Of a stretch of 64,000 nucleotides of DNA, positions 29,471 to 39,293 are shown one piece after another. Source of the stretch: Pseudomonas iridis (GTDB lineage Bacteria > Pseudomonadota > Gammaproteobacteria > Pseudomonadales > Pseudomonadaceae). The translations under genes and the position numbers were made by a program. Within the stretch, counting starts at the first letter, position 1; every line of letters starts with the position of its first letter. A model generated the notes under the pieces. The model was given only the letters and a program-made list of their open reading frames with translations. It made no database searches and was not told where the DNA came from. The stretch is taken from the NCBI RefSeq assembly GCF_017980685.1, contig NZ_JACXXO010000001.1:930001-994000 (forward strand), read 5' to 3'.

Positions 29471-30990
29471 GATGCCTCCAGGGCTTTAATGTAGGACTTC
29501 GGTCCAGCAGGCAGGACGACCTCTCTCAGCTTGAACTGAGTTGCTGTGTCGTATGCGTAGGTTGGAGTTGAGCGGGATACCTTCCCGGCGTCGCCGACCG
29601 CAATACCGAGCCCGGACAGGTTGTTACCGACTGCACGGACGGATGTCGTGCCAAATCCAGCGCTGACGACTCTCCACGTCTTGCCTGCGTCCTCGCTCTT
29701 TGTAACGATTCCACCATCACCGACCGCAATGAATGTTTTTGCTCTGTCGCTTGATAGACCGCGAATGGTGTTCGTCCCGAAGTTAGGTGTGGAAACTACG
29801 GTCCAAGTCAGTCCGGAGTCTTCGGTTCGGGATATCTTTCCAGATGCCCCGGCTGCAACGAAGGTCTCAGCGCCATTGCTTGAAATGGCCCATACAGGGG
29901 TGCCAGTGATAGCTGTTCCAGATGACAACCACGACGCGCCTCTGTCATCACTTCGGAAGGCTAAGCCACTATTGGATACAGCCATTACCACACCATCTGA
30001 GCCGGTCGTGACCGCCAAATGTGCATTGGACGTTGATAGTCCAGTGGATACCGCAGCCCAGCTGGCGCCTGAGTTGGTGCTGCGAAATGCCTTGCCGGTG
30101 TCACCTACAGCTACGAAGGTAGAGTTGCCGCAGTAAGCAATACCGTAGATTCCGGAACTGCCAAACCCGCTTGTGACAAGGTTCCAAGTGATCCCGTTAT
30201 CAGTGCTTAGCGAAAGACGCCCAGAATCACCGACAGCGACCCATGTTCCAGAACCGTTATTGGCAAGGCCATTAATCGCTACGGCGGCAAACTTCGAATC
30301 AACCGCAGTCCAGGAAACACCCTGGTTCGTAGAGCGATACATCGCACCGGCAGCGCCTGCGGCAATCCATACCCCTTTCTTGTCTGTATCTACGCAAAGC
30401 AGGTTCGCCGATGACGGGATGGTGGTTGTGATCAGCGGCCACGCTGCGCCCATCACGCCTCCCAACAGCCCCAACACTGCGAAGAGCGCCGGGTACGCGG
30501 ACTGCAGGTAGATCGATCCGTCCTCAATCAGGTATCGCGAACCAGGGTTTCGAGCGGTCACCAGCACGTCGCCCACGCTCTGACCCACGAAGGCGAACTC
30601 CACACCATTATTGGCGGGGTTGATGATCAGCGATTTACCAGCTCCGTTCAGGGCGGGCAAGCCTGCAGCCGACCCAGCAGCAGCGGCCGCTGCCTGGGCG
30701 GACGTTCTCGCAGACTCAGCAGCAACCCTGGCCGAGTTTGCGAGACCAACCTGCTCGGCTGCCGTGGTTGCAGATGCAGCCGAGTCAGATGCACTATCTG
30801 CCGCCGCATTGGCAGCGGCTTCAACTTGGGTCACTGCTTCATTGATCCCAGGAATCAGCTTGCCGTTGATATCAACATTGACTAGGTTTTGTTCGGCTGA
30901 GAGGTAGACGCCGGCCTTTTCGTCGAACACCGCTTCGGGATCGGTTGGCAACGGTGGATCGGGCATTAGTTTCAGCAGGGGGATTGCCAT
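29467..30990 (-). CDS. Tail fibre with BNR/Asp-box propeller
   Basis: The 507-residue protein has three parts: an N-terminal virion-attachment segment with an Ala-rich coiled coil (about 50-110), a short collar-like region (YLQSAYPALFAVLGLLGG), and a C-terminal propeller with at least six Asp-box repeats (S-T-x-x-G-x-S/T-W type, such as RSTNQGVSWTAV and SRTEDSGLTWTVV). Such propellers bind, sometimes cleave, surface sugars. It is the likely host-recognition protein. No sialidase catalytic set is apparent. Confidence 0.8.
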   Translation of the reverse strand: MAIPLLKLMPDPPLPTDPEAVFDEKAGVYLSAEQNLVNVDINGKLIPGINEAVTQVEAAANAAADSASDSAASATTAAEQVGLANSARVAAESARTSAQAAAAAAGSAAGLPALNGAGKSLIINPANNGVEFAFVGQSVGDVLVTARNPGSRYLIEDGSIYLQSAYPALFAVLGLLGGVMGAAWPLITTTIPSSANLLCVDTDKKGVWIAAGAAGAMYRSTNQGVSWTAVDSKFAAVAINGLANNGSGTWVAVGDSGRLSLSTDNGITWNLVTSGFGSSGIYGIAYCGNSTFVAVGDTGKAFRSTNSGASWAAVSTGLSTSNAHLAVTTGSDGVVMAVSNSGLAFRSDDRGASWLSSGTAITGTPVWAISSNGAETFVAAGASGKISRTEDSGLTWTVVSTPNFGTNTIRGLSSDRAKTFIAVGDGGIVTKSEDAGKTWRVVSAGFGTTSVRAVGNNLSGLGIAVGDAGKVSRSTPTYAYDTATQFKLREVVLPAGPKSYIKALEAS

Positions 30991-31919
30991 TAGGTGATGC
31001 TCCTTACTCTGAGCGTGTATTCGCCGCGGCCATAGGTAGGAAGGCCTGTATCGAAATCGTCGAAGATGCCAACGATCGCGGTGTATTCCAGTTTGCTGGA
31101 CCCGACATAGAGCGCTGGGGTGTCTCCCGCATCGTCGAGGGTGCGCTGGACGCTGGATATCTGGTCGTCCTGAAGAACAACCTGAAAGTCGATTAACCTG
31201 CGCTTACCGCGCCGGGTGATGGTGATGCTGCCGTCGAACTCTTCCTTGATGGTCGAGTAGTTCTTGCGACCCAGATTGGTTCCGTAGACAGCGGTCCCGA
31301 TGCCCTTGCCCCAGCCCAGCACCATAATGCCGACCTGAGCGGTACCACCCGGCGCGCTGACGATCACGCGGATATCAGCGTTGTTGAAGGGCGGCAGCTC
31401 GAAGTCAGCCAGGTTGTCCTTCGTCGTGAACTGCCCGAAGTAATACTGGTACCAGCTGCCGCCGGCCTTGAGCGACATGGAAAAGGTCTTGTCATAAACC
31501 GGGTCGGTTACACCTGGCACGGTCATGACGATACGGACGCTTGAAGCAAAAACCCCCACCAGCCCAATCGAATTGACGCGCTTGCCCGGACGGATCGTGA
31601 AGTCGATCAATTCGGGGTTTGAGGTGAAGGTGCCGATTTTCCAGGTGTTGCCAACGCTCTTGTTGAACATCCGGTACTTGTTGACCCAGCCCATGTTGAG
31701 CCAGGCGGATGGCTTCTCGGTGGTAGGAATGTCGGTGACCGGGTGGCGACCCGTGTTATCTGCGGTCGCCTCATAGTTGATCCGATCAATCGTTACCTTG
31801 TCGCCGACCTTGTAGGCGGTCGCAGAGTTGTACGCCGGATAATCCGCATCCGGCAAATTGCTCAGGACCAGCCGAGCCGGGGTTATCTCTATCCCCGGCA
31901 CAACCTTCATTTCGCTCAT
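30990..31919 (-). CDS. Phage tail tip protein
   Basis: The 309-residue protein sits between tape measure and tail fibre, linked by overlaps to both. Residues about 25-80 (YPAYNSATAYKVGDKVTIDRINYEA) resemble a small carbohydrate-binding (CBM5/12-like) module. The C-terminal half (RRGKRRLIDFQVVLQDDQISSVQRTLD) resembles tail-tip proteins of other Pseudomonas siphoviruses. Position suggests a distal tail or hub component. The family name is not certain. Confidence 0.65.
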   Translation of the reverse strand: MSEMKVVPGIEITPARLVLSNLPDADYPAYNSATAYKVGDKVTIDRINYEATADNTGRHPVTDIPTTEKPSAWLNMGWVNKYRMFNKSVGNTWKIGTFTSNPELIDFTIRPGKRVNSIGLVGVFASSVRIVMTVPGVTDPVYDKTFSMSLKAGGSWYQYYFGQFTTKDNLADFELPPFNNADIRVIVSAPGGTAQVGIMVLGWGKGIGTAVYGTNLGRKNYSTIKEEFDGSITITRRGKRRLIDFQVVLQDDQISSVQRTLDDAGDTPALYVGSSKLEYTAIVGIFDDFDTGLPTYGRGEYTLRVRSIT

Positions 31920-34900
31920 GCAACCACCCTGGTATCGACTGTGCCGACGATTGGCACACCGCGATTCGCGATCTCATCGGTGTGATCCGCTGTGGCCTTG
32001 ATGTGCTTGCTGATGTACTCGAAGTTGGTCTGCATCTCCCGACGCAGGCCGCGCAGCTCGGCGACGGTTGCCGCTTCGCCACCGCCCTGCCCCGAACGAG
32101 AAGACTGGCTCGACGCGCTGTAGATCTGGCTGGGCCGAGTGATTTCCAGATGCGGGCCGGTTTCACCCACTGCACCGCCCATGGCGAACGCCGGCAGACG
32201 CCCGGCATTCATCTGATCCAGTAGCCCGGTACCGAACATTCGCACCGCTGCCGCAGACATCATGTATTCACCGTTGGAAGCGCGAATCATCATGCTGTCT
32301 GAGGTGCCCGTGCCTGGGCCCGTGATCAGCCCGCCAGTGGCATAGCCCGGAACCTTCTGCCCGGCCAGGTAAGCAGCCGCTGCCGCTTTGGATGCCGCGA
32401 TAGCCGCCTGGCTCACCGCGCCCTGGTACTTGCTCGCATCCAGCGCCAGTGCCTCCTTGGCAATGGTCTCTGCCGCCTGCTGGTAGGTGACCGCCCCGCT
32501 TTGCAGTTTGGCCGCCCAGTAGGACGCGCCCGCAGCCTCTGCCCCCCGACCCAGTACCGACTGATAAAGCGTCTCGACCAGCGCGGCATTGTTGCCCGGA
32601 GTGTTGGCCTTGCCGGCGCCAGTGGCCTGCCCTTGAAGCGCTGCCACGACCGCCGCGTTCATGGCATTGATCGCAGCCGTAACGCCCATGATCGAGTTGT
32701 CTACGCCGTTAAGCGCATCCATCTGAGCCTGGGCGAATTCGAGCTGCTGGTCGTACTGCGCCATCTGCGCGTCGTATGCCTCCTTGGCTTGGTCGATCTG
32801 AGTTTCCAGACCTTCCTGCAGCTTCTCGGCGGCAGTGAGCTGTTTGCCGTTGATGGCATTCAGCTCGGCGACCACGTTTGCAGTCCGGCCCTGGTCCCGG
32901 TTGAAGTCTTCAAGCGAGCTGTACAGGTCGGTGTTGTTGTCGCTGACCGTATTCAGCGCATCTTCAAGACCGGTGAAACCAGACAGCGAGCCGCCCGAAC
33001 GTGCGGTTGCCAGCGCCGATTGCAGCGTTGCCCGAGCCTGAGACTGGAGCATCTTCACGGCATCGTCAGACGTGCCGCGCAGGGACTTCAGCGCAGATTC
33101 AAGCGAGTTGCTGACCGTGGAAAGGTCGGTGACAGCCTTCGACGCAGTGGCCGACATATCGCTTAGCGAGGTGTTGGTTGCGTTGTAGGCCTCGGTCGCT
33201 TTCTTCTGCTGAGCAGTGATTGCGCGCTGAACTGCTGAGAAGCTGTTCGACACACCTGCATTGAGCAAGTCAGCCGCGGCTTGCGCCTTGGCTACTGCAG
33301 CGTCGGCGGCCGCCTGAGCGGTCGACTCCAAGGCATCGAACACGGCCCCGGCTGCGCCCGACACGCCCATCAGCGTGTCGTACATCGCTTTTCCGCTTTC
33401 GGTCGTCAGTTTGGCAGCGTCCTCGACCATCTTCCGGAAAGCATCACGGGTTCCAGGAAGCGTTACCCCGAGCCTTTTAATCTCGGCAGTAGACTCCGCG
33501 ATGGTGCGCGCGGTGTTTTCTGCCTCGCTGTAAAACGCGCCGTAGTAGTCGGCCTGGCGCTGCTTGAGGATGGCGTAAGCCGATGCGGCCGACTCAGAGG
33601 CCGCAGTCAGCTGCACGAACATCTGCCGACCTGCCTCGGTGGTCACGTCGATGGCCGAAACCATGGCGCGATAACCGGCAGCATTTTCGGGCAACACCAC
33701 GTTCATCGCCTGGAACTGCGCACGCACCGCCGCCAGCGTATCTGCCATCCTCTCCGTGTCGCTGAAGAAGCCGCTGTAGTACGCATTGTTCGCGGTATTG
33801 AAGGCTTCAATCCCGCCCGCCATGGCGATCAGCTGCTCGGCCATCCAGCCGCTGGACAAGGACACGTCCAGAACCTTGACGTCCAAGTTCTTGAGGGCGT
33901 CCCGTACGGTGTACAGGTTGTTAACAAACTCGGTCAGTTGATCAAAGTTGTAACCGCCCAAGCCCGAACTGGTCGCCGTATTGATTGCCGAGACAGCCGA
34001 GTCGCCCAAACCAGCGAACCATTTATCCAGCTCTTCCTGGACAGCTTCCGCTGTCTTGCCCTTGGTGCTGATCTTACTGGCCGCCACGTTCAAGCCGTCG
34101 AGCACCGTCTCGCTCAGCTGAACGCCGAGCGCCGAAAACAGCCCCATGGAATTGAGCAGCTTGTCGTTATAGGCGGCGCCGAGCGCGCTTTCAGTCTCTG
34201 CGTCGAGGTCGCTATAGCGCGTTCGTTTCTTACTGCTCGAAAACAAGCCCCCTTTTTTCTTCTGGTAAATGTACTGCTGCGGATCGAACTCGCCATTTTC
34301 GACACCGAGGGAGATGCCGCCGTCCTTGGTCTCCCACGCGCCCCCGAACAGCTTCTTGCCCACCGCGCCCCAAACCGCCTGGTGCAAGGTCGAGCCGCTG
34401 ATGATTGCAGCCAGCTTGCCACCCACCAGCTTGCTGTTGATCTTGTCCTGGATCTCCATGATCCCTGACTGCAGCGCAATCGGAGCCATAGTCGCCTTGC
34501 CCAGCGCGGTGTCGCCGCCGGTCGCCTGCATCTCACTCATGCTTGGGCGAACCCCGGCGTCGTACAGCTTGCCGGACTGGTACATGCCCATGATGACTGC
34601 CAGTGGCCACATTGCTGCTGCACTGCTGAGTGCGCCCGAGATTGACGCGGCAATACCTTGAGAGGCCGCCGCCGTGGTTGCACCGGCCACGCCGATGTTC
34701 GTGCCAATAGAGGCCGCACCCTCAGCAATAGCACCCTGAAGTGCAGCCGCCGTGATCCCTTCGGCGCCTACCGTCGCAGCGGCAGCAGCGGCCTGAGCAG
34801 CAGTCACCCCAGTCAAAGCGGCGGTAGTCGCAGCAGTCCCGGCAGCGGTCGCGCCAGTGATGGCAATGTTTCCGCCAATCAGACTGGTGAACCCGCTGGA

Positions 34901-37900
34901 TAGCGTGCTGGCGATGTTCGACAGCATGTTGCCGTAATAGCTGGCACCGCCAGAGAGAGCGCCACTGACGCCGCCGGAGGCATAGCCCGAGGCAATCGAC
35001 GAACCCACCCCGGTGAGATTGCTCCACGCCGAATACAGGTTTTTGCCGAGGCTGACCATGCCACCCCAGCCGTTAGCATCGCCCGCGGATCCGCCCTGAC
35101 CCGTTGCGCTACCAAGAAGCTTGCCCCATATCGATGACAAGCCCTGGCCGTTGTCGGAACCAGTCAGCCAGTTGCTGATCGAGGCCAGCAGGGGCTTGGT
35201 GGTGAGCATGTGAGCGATTTCGCCCAAGGTCTGCTTGAAACCCTTCTTCAGGTTATCCCACAGGCTTTCCGCACCGCTGCCGATGTTGCCCCAAGCACTG
35301 GCAAAGGCCTCGTCGATACGATCGATTGCGCCCTCGGTCATCTGCCCCCAGATCGTGGCCTTGCTGCGGTTGACCTCGTACTCGTTGCCAAGCTTGGCCA
35401 GGGCATCCTGGTAGCTCGCTGCATTCTTTGGATACAGCGCCATTGCAGCGTTGAGTGCTTCCTGATCAGCGGTGTAATCCTTGAGCAGCTTCGCCTCCGG
35501 ATACAGGCGCTCCATGATTCCGCCAGCGCTACCTGCCTGCTGAACAAGTTTGAGCGCCTCCTTCTGCGCCTCGGTCGCAGCCAGCATTTGTTTATATTCT
35601 TCGCTGCCGACTTCGATGTTCTTGCCGGCAAGCGCAATGGTCAGCGCCTTTTCCGCGTTGTACGCAGCCAGCGCATCGGCGCCCATCAGGGTGGCCTTGG
35701 CTTGCGCAATCAAGTCCGCCGTTTCTTGTTGAAGGTTGTACGCCGACTGGCTGACGTTGAGCTTGTCCTGCGCGTCCTGTTGGGCCTTCAGTGCCTTCTC
35801 CACTTCCGCCCGTGCCGCCGCGCCGGTTTTAAGCAGGGCCTCTTCGACCTTTTGCTGAAGGCTGAACTCGCGGGATTTGTCCGTACCGGCCAGGTATGCC
35901 GCCGCCAAACCGGTGGCCGACTGGATGGCGATATCGGCCTGGGCCTTGAGGTCGGTAAGGGCCTTAGCCTGGTTTTTCGCTTCGGTCGCCGCTTCCTTAG
36001 CGGCACTAGTGCCGCTTTTGGTTGCCTTAGTGGCTGCATCGTCCGCAGCCTTCTGGGCGTCCTTCGCGGCCGCAACCTTAAGGATCTCGGCCGCCATTTC
36101 CTTGGTGAGAAGCTTGTTCTCGGAAATGAATCGATTAGCAGCCTCTACTGCGGTTTTGTCCTGAGAGGTCGCGAGCTGCTTTTGCAGCTGCTCCAGATAT
36201 TTCTGGCCCACGCCAGCCGCTTCCGCCTTTGCCGCAGCGTTTTCACGCTCGGCCTGGGTGAGAGCGTTGGTTTCACCGGCTAGCTGAGAGACCGTATCCT
36301 TCAGCTTGGCGAGCTGTGCGGCCGCAGTTGCCGAGGAGGTGCCACTTTCCTCAATAGAAACTGCCATCTCCTCCGTGACACCAGGAACAAGCCGCAGCTC
36401 ATCAGCCACCGCCTTCCAGTCCACTACGATGCCAGAGGCCTGGTCCTTTGACGCCTTGCGCACACGATCAAGCGCCGCCTGTGTGTCCCCTGGCAGACTA
36501 ACCAACCCTGCCATGAGGCCGTCAGCCCCCGCAGCCCCCATGCTACGAAGGTCATTCTCGAATTTGTCGGCCATAGCGCCAGACATTTGAGCAACCTTGC
36601 TCTGCGTATCGGCGATATTTTCCTGAAGCCCGCGCAGAGTCACCGACTTTCCGGCACGATCAAGCTCGTTGAACCGCTTGGTAAGCTTTTCGATAGGGTC
36701 AGCAAGATCACCCAGCTTCTTTTCCAGATAGCCGGTATTGTCTCGCAGGGTGAGAAACGCAGTGGCTGCGCCAATGGCGAGCATCGCTATACCTGCCGGG
36801 CCACCCAGCAATCCGAGCAGAGTTCGACCAGTTCCAACGATGGCTCCCTGCGCTGCTCCTACCGCTGTCGTAGCGCGAGCTTCCAACATGCGAGCTTCCG
36901 CAAGCTGCAGCGACAGTTGCTTTTCAACTGCCATGCCGCTGATACGGGTCTTCGAGGCGGCAAGCTCCTTCTCTGCAAGGAAAACCGCCGTTTGCGCTTT
37001 TTGCTGATCGGCCTGGGCCGCGAGCAATATGGCTGTAGCTTGGGCTCGACGAGCCATCGCGTCGTCAATGGCCGCCTTCGTCGCAAGGACAGCACCTGCA
37101 GCCGACGCGGCAAGCCCGCGAGCATAAGCTGCGAGAGTACCGGCAGCAGCGACACCAGCAACCTCAGCAATTGTTCCGAAGTTCTCAGCCAGCACTGATA
37201 TTCCGGACGCAAGAATCCCAGTGCCGTCAGTTGTTTCGTTGAGCTGCCCGATGTACACAGTGAAAGCGTTGTTGAGCGCCACCATTGCATCGCGAACCGC
37301 TACGCCCATGCTGTCAGCGAGCAGGCCGTTCGCCTCAGCGCTCTTGCGCAAACCCTGAGTCAAGGTGTCGAGGCTGAGCTTGCCTTGCGCGCCCAGGCTT
37401 CGGATTTCCTCGGCAGACTTGTTTGTTGATTTTGAGAGAGTGTCGACAATCGTAGGCATCGCGGCGAGTATCGCCTGCCAGGAATCGGCCTCAACCTTGC
37501 CAGTCTGCAGCGACTTCGAATACGCATCGATGGCAGAGCTGGCCTTGTCAGCAGATGCCGAGTTTGTCACCAGAAGGTAGCTAAAACTGTCCATGACATC
37601 CATGGACTGGTCAGCGCTAAGCCCCATAGATCTAAGGCTGTCGGAGGTGCGGATGTAGAGTTCTTGCGCCTCTTCAAGTGGACGGTAGGTGCGATTTGCG
37701 GTGGCAAGCAATCGCTCTTGCACCGTGTTGTACTCGCCGAAGCTCTTGGTCGCCAGACCAATACGGTCGGACATCTGCGAGTAGGAGTCGGCAGTCTTGA
37801 TTATGGTACCGATAGAAGCGGCGCCAATGGCAGCCGCCAAGGCACCCTTGATAAGCCCGCCAGCGCTTTGCGCGCTCGCCCCTGCGCGATCAAACGCAGA

Positions 37901-38038
37901 ATCGATACGCCCAAGACTCGTATCCATTTTGCCGGCCGACTGCGCAACCGCCGCCTCGCCTCGGGCGATCTCCTGGCGGAGCTGTGCCGTAGTAGCCTCG
38001 ATACGAATCAGCATGCCTTGAACGTCGGCGTCAGCCAT
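31916..38038 (-). CDS. Tape measure protein
   Basis: At 2040 residues this is the longest gene and sets tail length. The N-terminal tape-measure domain (MADADVQGMLIRIEATTAQLRQEI...) is followed by hydrophobic helices (about 280-420) and long Ala/Gln/Lys-rich coiled coils. Near residues 1890-1950 there is a DUF4214-like segment (ETLYQSVLGRGAEAAGASYWAAKLQSG), which is unusual. TGGAGG precedes the ATG. A tail about 300 nm long would be expected at 1.5 angstrom per residue. Confidence 0.95.
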   Translation of the reverse strand: MADADVQGMLIRIEATTAQLRQEIARGEAAVAQSAGKMDTSLGRIDSAFDRAGASAQSAGGLIKGALAAAIGAASIGTIIKTADSYSQMSDRIGLATKSFGEYNTVQERLLATANRTYRPLEEAQELYIRTSDSLRSMGLSADQSMDVMDSFSYLLVTNSASADKASSAIDAYSKSLQTGKVEADSWQAILAAMPTIVDTLSKSTNKSAEEIRSLGAQGKLSLDTLTQGLRKSAEANGLLADSMGVAVRDAMVALNNAFTVYIGQLNETTDGTGILASGISVLAENFGTIAEVAGVAAAGTLAAYARGLAASAAGAVLATKAAIDDAMARRAQATAILLAAQADQQKAQTAVFLAEKELAASKTRISGMAVEKQLSLQLAEARMLEARATTAVGAAQGAIVGTGRTLLGLLGGPAGIAMLAIGAATAFLTLRDNTGYLEKKLGDLADPIEKLTKRFNELDRAGKSVTLRGLQENIADTQSKVAQMSGAMADKFENDLRSMGAAGADGLMAGLVSLPGDTQAALDRVRKASKDQASGIVVDWKAVADELRLVPGVTEEMAVSIEESGTSSATAAAQLAKLKDTVSQLAGETNALTQAERENAAAKAEAAGVGQKYLEQLQKQLATSQDKTAVEAANRFISENKLLTKEMAAEILKVAAAKDAQKAADDAATKATKSGTSAAKEAATEAKNQAKALTDLKAQADIAIQSATGLAAAYLAGTDKSREFSLQQKVEEALLKTGAAARAEVEKALKAQQDAQDKLNVSQSAYNLQQETADLIAQAKATLMGADALAAYNAEKALTIALAGKNIEVGSEEYKQMLAATEAQKEALKLVQQAGSAGGIMERLYPEAKLLKDYTADQEALNAAMALYPKNAASYQDALAKLGNEYEVNRSKATIWGQMTEGAIDRIDEAFASAWGNIGSGAESLWDNLKKGFKQTLGEIAHMLTTKPLLASISNWLTGSDNGQGLSSIWGKLLGSATGQGGSAGDANGWGGMVSLGKNLYSAWSNLTGVGSSIASGYASGGVSGALSGGASYYGNMLSNIASTLSSGFTSLIGGNIAITGATAAGTAATTAALTGVTAAQAAAAAATVGAEGITAAALQGAIAEGAASIGTNIGVAGATTAAASQGIAASISGALSSAAAMWPLAVIMGMYQSGKLYDAGVRPSMSEMQATGGDTALGKATMAPIALQSGIMEIQDKINSKLVGGKLAAIISGSTLHQAVWGAVGKKLFGGAWETKDGGISLGVENGEFDPQQYIYQKKKGGLFSSSKKRTRYSDLDAETESALGAAYNDKLLNSMGLFSALGVQLSETVLDGLNVAASKISTKGKTAEAVQEELDKWFAGLGDSAVSAINTATSSGLGGYNFDQLTEFVNNLYTVRDALKNLDVKVLDVSLSSGWMAEQLIAMAGGIEAFNTANNAYYSGFFSDTERMADTLAAVRAQFQAMNVVLPENAAGYRAMVSAIDVTTEAGRQMFVQLTAASESAASAYAILKQRQADYYGAFYSEAENTARTIAESTAEIKRLGVTLPGTRDAFRKMVEDAAKLTTESGKAMYDTLMGVSGAAGAVFDALESTAQAAADAAVAKAQAAADLLNAGVSNSFSAVQRAITAQQKKATEAYNATNTSLSDMSATASKAVTDLSTVSNSLESALKSLRGTSDDAVKMLQSQARATLQSALATARSGGSLSGFTGLEDALNTVSDNNTDLYSSLEDFNRDQGRTANVVAELNAINGKQLTAAEKLQEGLETQIDQAKEAYDAQMAQYDQQLEFAQAQMDALNGVDNSIMGVTAAINAMNAAVVAALQGQATGAGKANTPGNNAALVETLYQSVLGRGAEAAGASYWAAKLQSGAVTYQQAAETIAKEALALDASKYQGAVSQAAIAASKAAAAAYLAGQKVPGYATGGLITGPGTGTSDSMMIRASNGEYMMSAAAVRMFGTGLLDQMNAGRLPAFAMGGAVGETGPHLEITRPSQIYSASSQSSRSGQGGGEAATVAELRGLRREMQTNFEYISKHIKATADHTDEIANRGVPIVGTVDTRVVA

Positions 38039-38092
38039 TTACTTTCCTCCAGGCGAAAAAAACCGCACAACGCGGTTTGGGTAAATCGGTGT

Positions 38093-38353
38093 CTAGTCTT
38101 TTTTCCTGCCCATGGCCGCAACACGAAACCCCATACGCGCTTCCTTGGCCACGGCCTTTCTGTCGATCTTGTCCTTCTCCCCACCACCGCCGAATGGGTT
38201 CGTGTCGATCAGGAATTGACGCTTCGAATCCCAGGCCATGACGATCTCAACGACGGGCGTGTTCCAGGCTTCGCTCGGCGACCACCCCAGCCAGCCGGTG
38301 GCTATGTTGAATAGCTCATCGACTACGCTGAGGTCGGGATCCCGCTTTACTCG
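38093..38353 (-). CDS. Tail assembly chaperone, C-terminal frameshift extension
   Basis: An 86-codon frame in -1 relative to the upstream tail chaperone, with no start codon of its own. It encodes RVKRDPDLSVVDELFNIA... and ends GRKKD. It should be joined to the first 115 residues of the upstream gene by -1 slippage at 38359-38353, giving a fusion of 201 residues, analogous to lambda gpGT. The T domain recruits the tail tube protein along the tape measure. Confidence 0.8.
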   Translation of the reverse strand, partial: RVKRDPDLSVVDELFNIATGWLGWSPSEAWNTPVVEIVMAWDSKRQFLIDTNPFGGGGEKDKIDRKAVAKEARMGFRVAAMGRKKD

Positions 38354-38697
38354 TTTCCCGACTCGGCCTGAGCTTCCAGCTCGGCATCACTCTTACCGGC
38401 AGGATTCAGGAAGCCTTTCAGATACGGAATGACCTGGCCGCCGGCGCTATCGATTCCTTCCTCGAACACGGCTTCCTCGATAGGCGCGGCAGCGTCTTTC
38501 TTGGCCAGGTTCACGCCGGTGCCGATCGCGACAATGAAGGCGATGGTAGACAGATTCGCAGTGCCCACCGATTGCATTGCAGGCAGGATCCCGCCAAAGC
38601 GACCTTCAATCGCTTTCATGGCTTTCAACGTAGGTTTCAGGGTGAAGACTTCGTCGCCGAGGGTGACTTCAACGGTGCCGTGGTTGGTCTTGGACAT
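38347..38697 (-). CDS. Tail assembly chaperone (gpG-like)
   Basis: The 116-residue protein (MSKTNHGTVEVTLGDEVFTLKPTLKAMKAIEGRFGGI) resembles the tail tube/chaperone gpG-type proteins that precede tape measure genes. Its last codons contain the slippery heptamer G-GGA-AAC, so a fraction of ribosomes should continue into the -1 frame. The short product binds the tape measure, the long one adds the tube-recruiting domain; this is the known mechanism in related phages. Confidence 0.82.
   Translation of the reverse strand: MSKTNHGTVEVTLGDEVFTLKPTLKAMKAIEGRFGGILPAMQSVGTANLSTIAFIVAIGTGVNLAKKDAAAPIEEAVFEEGIDSAGGQVIPYLKGFLNPAGKSDAELEAQAESGNE
38353..38359 (-). promoter_or_regulatory. -1 ribosomal frameshift site
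   Basis: GGGAAAC in the reading-frame register G-GGA-AAC is a canonical X-XXY-YYZ slippery site, one codon before the stop of the short tail chaperone. The -1 frame is open for 86 codons afterwards. Confidence 0.8.
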
Positions 38698-38766
38698 GGA
38701 TATTTCTCTCTATCGAATGAAGAAGGGCTGACGCCGCAGGTTGCGGCGCCAGGTGACGCCGACCGA

Positions 38767-39237
38767 TTAAGGCTCGATGACCTCGTACACTTCGGAGTTG
38801 ATACCTAGGGTCACGGTGCGCTTGAGCACGCCCTCGACACTGATGCCGGTTTTCTTGTTGCTCATGACCTTGGCAGCCATGTAGTCAGTTTCACCGTCGA
38901 CGTATACGACCTTGATCGGATAGTCATAACGGGAGCGATCCAAGAACGCTTCGACCAACTTGAGCTGGCCAGCATCACCAGCATCGAAGCCGATGGACAG
39001 CTCGACCGACCCAGCATCGGCCAGGCCTTTGAGATGCTTCGCTCGGCCTTCCGCCAAGCCGGCAAAACTCACATCGTTGATGGTGTCGCCGTAATCGCCG
39101 ATGCTTTCCATTTCCCCGACTTCGACATAAATCAGGCCGGACAACAGGGTGATGGCGGCGGCATGATCTTTTGGCAGATCGGCAGTGAGGCGCGGACCGA
39201 TGTAAATTCGCGTGCCAGCGCCGGTATTGATAGACAT
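38767..39237 (-). CDS. Major tail tube protein
   Basis: The 156-residue protein (MSINTGAGTRIYIGPRL...) has the sequence pattern of phage tail tube proteins of the gpV-like group, with SIGDYGDTINDVSFAGLAEGRAKHLKGLADAGSVELSIGFD. Gene order (head-completion, tail terminator, tube, chaperone, tape measure) supports it. It forms the stacked hexamer tube around the tape measure. Confidence 0.85.
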   Translation of the reverse strand: MSINTGAGTRIYIGPRLTADLPKDHAAAITLLSGLIYVEVGEMESIGDYGDTINDVSFAGLAEGRAKHLKGLADAGSVELSIGFDAGDAGQLKLVEAFLDRSRYDYPIKVVYVDGETDYMAAKVMSNKKTGISVEGVLKRTVTLGINSEVYEVIEP

Positions 39238-39293
39238 AAGCAGTCCTCCTGAGGACAGGTGATAAAGCCGCGTGGCGGCGTTGGTTCAGCGGT

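Noticed and set aside
33281..34468. Plus-strand frame of 395 codons opposite the tape measure gene
   Set aside because: Antisense of a repetitive Ala/Lys-rich coding region, without ribosome binding site.
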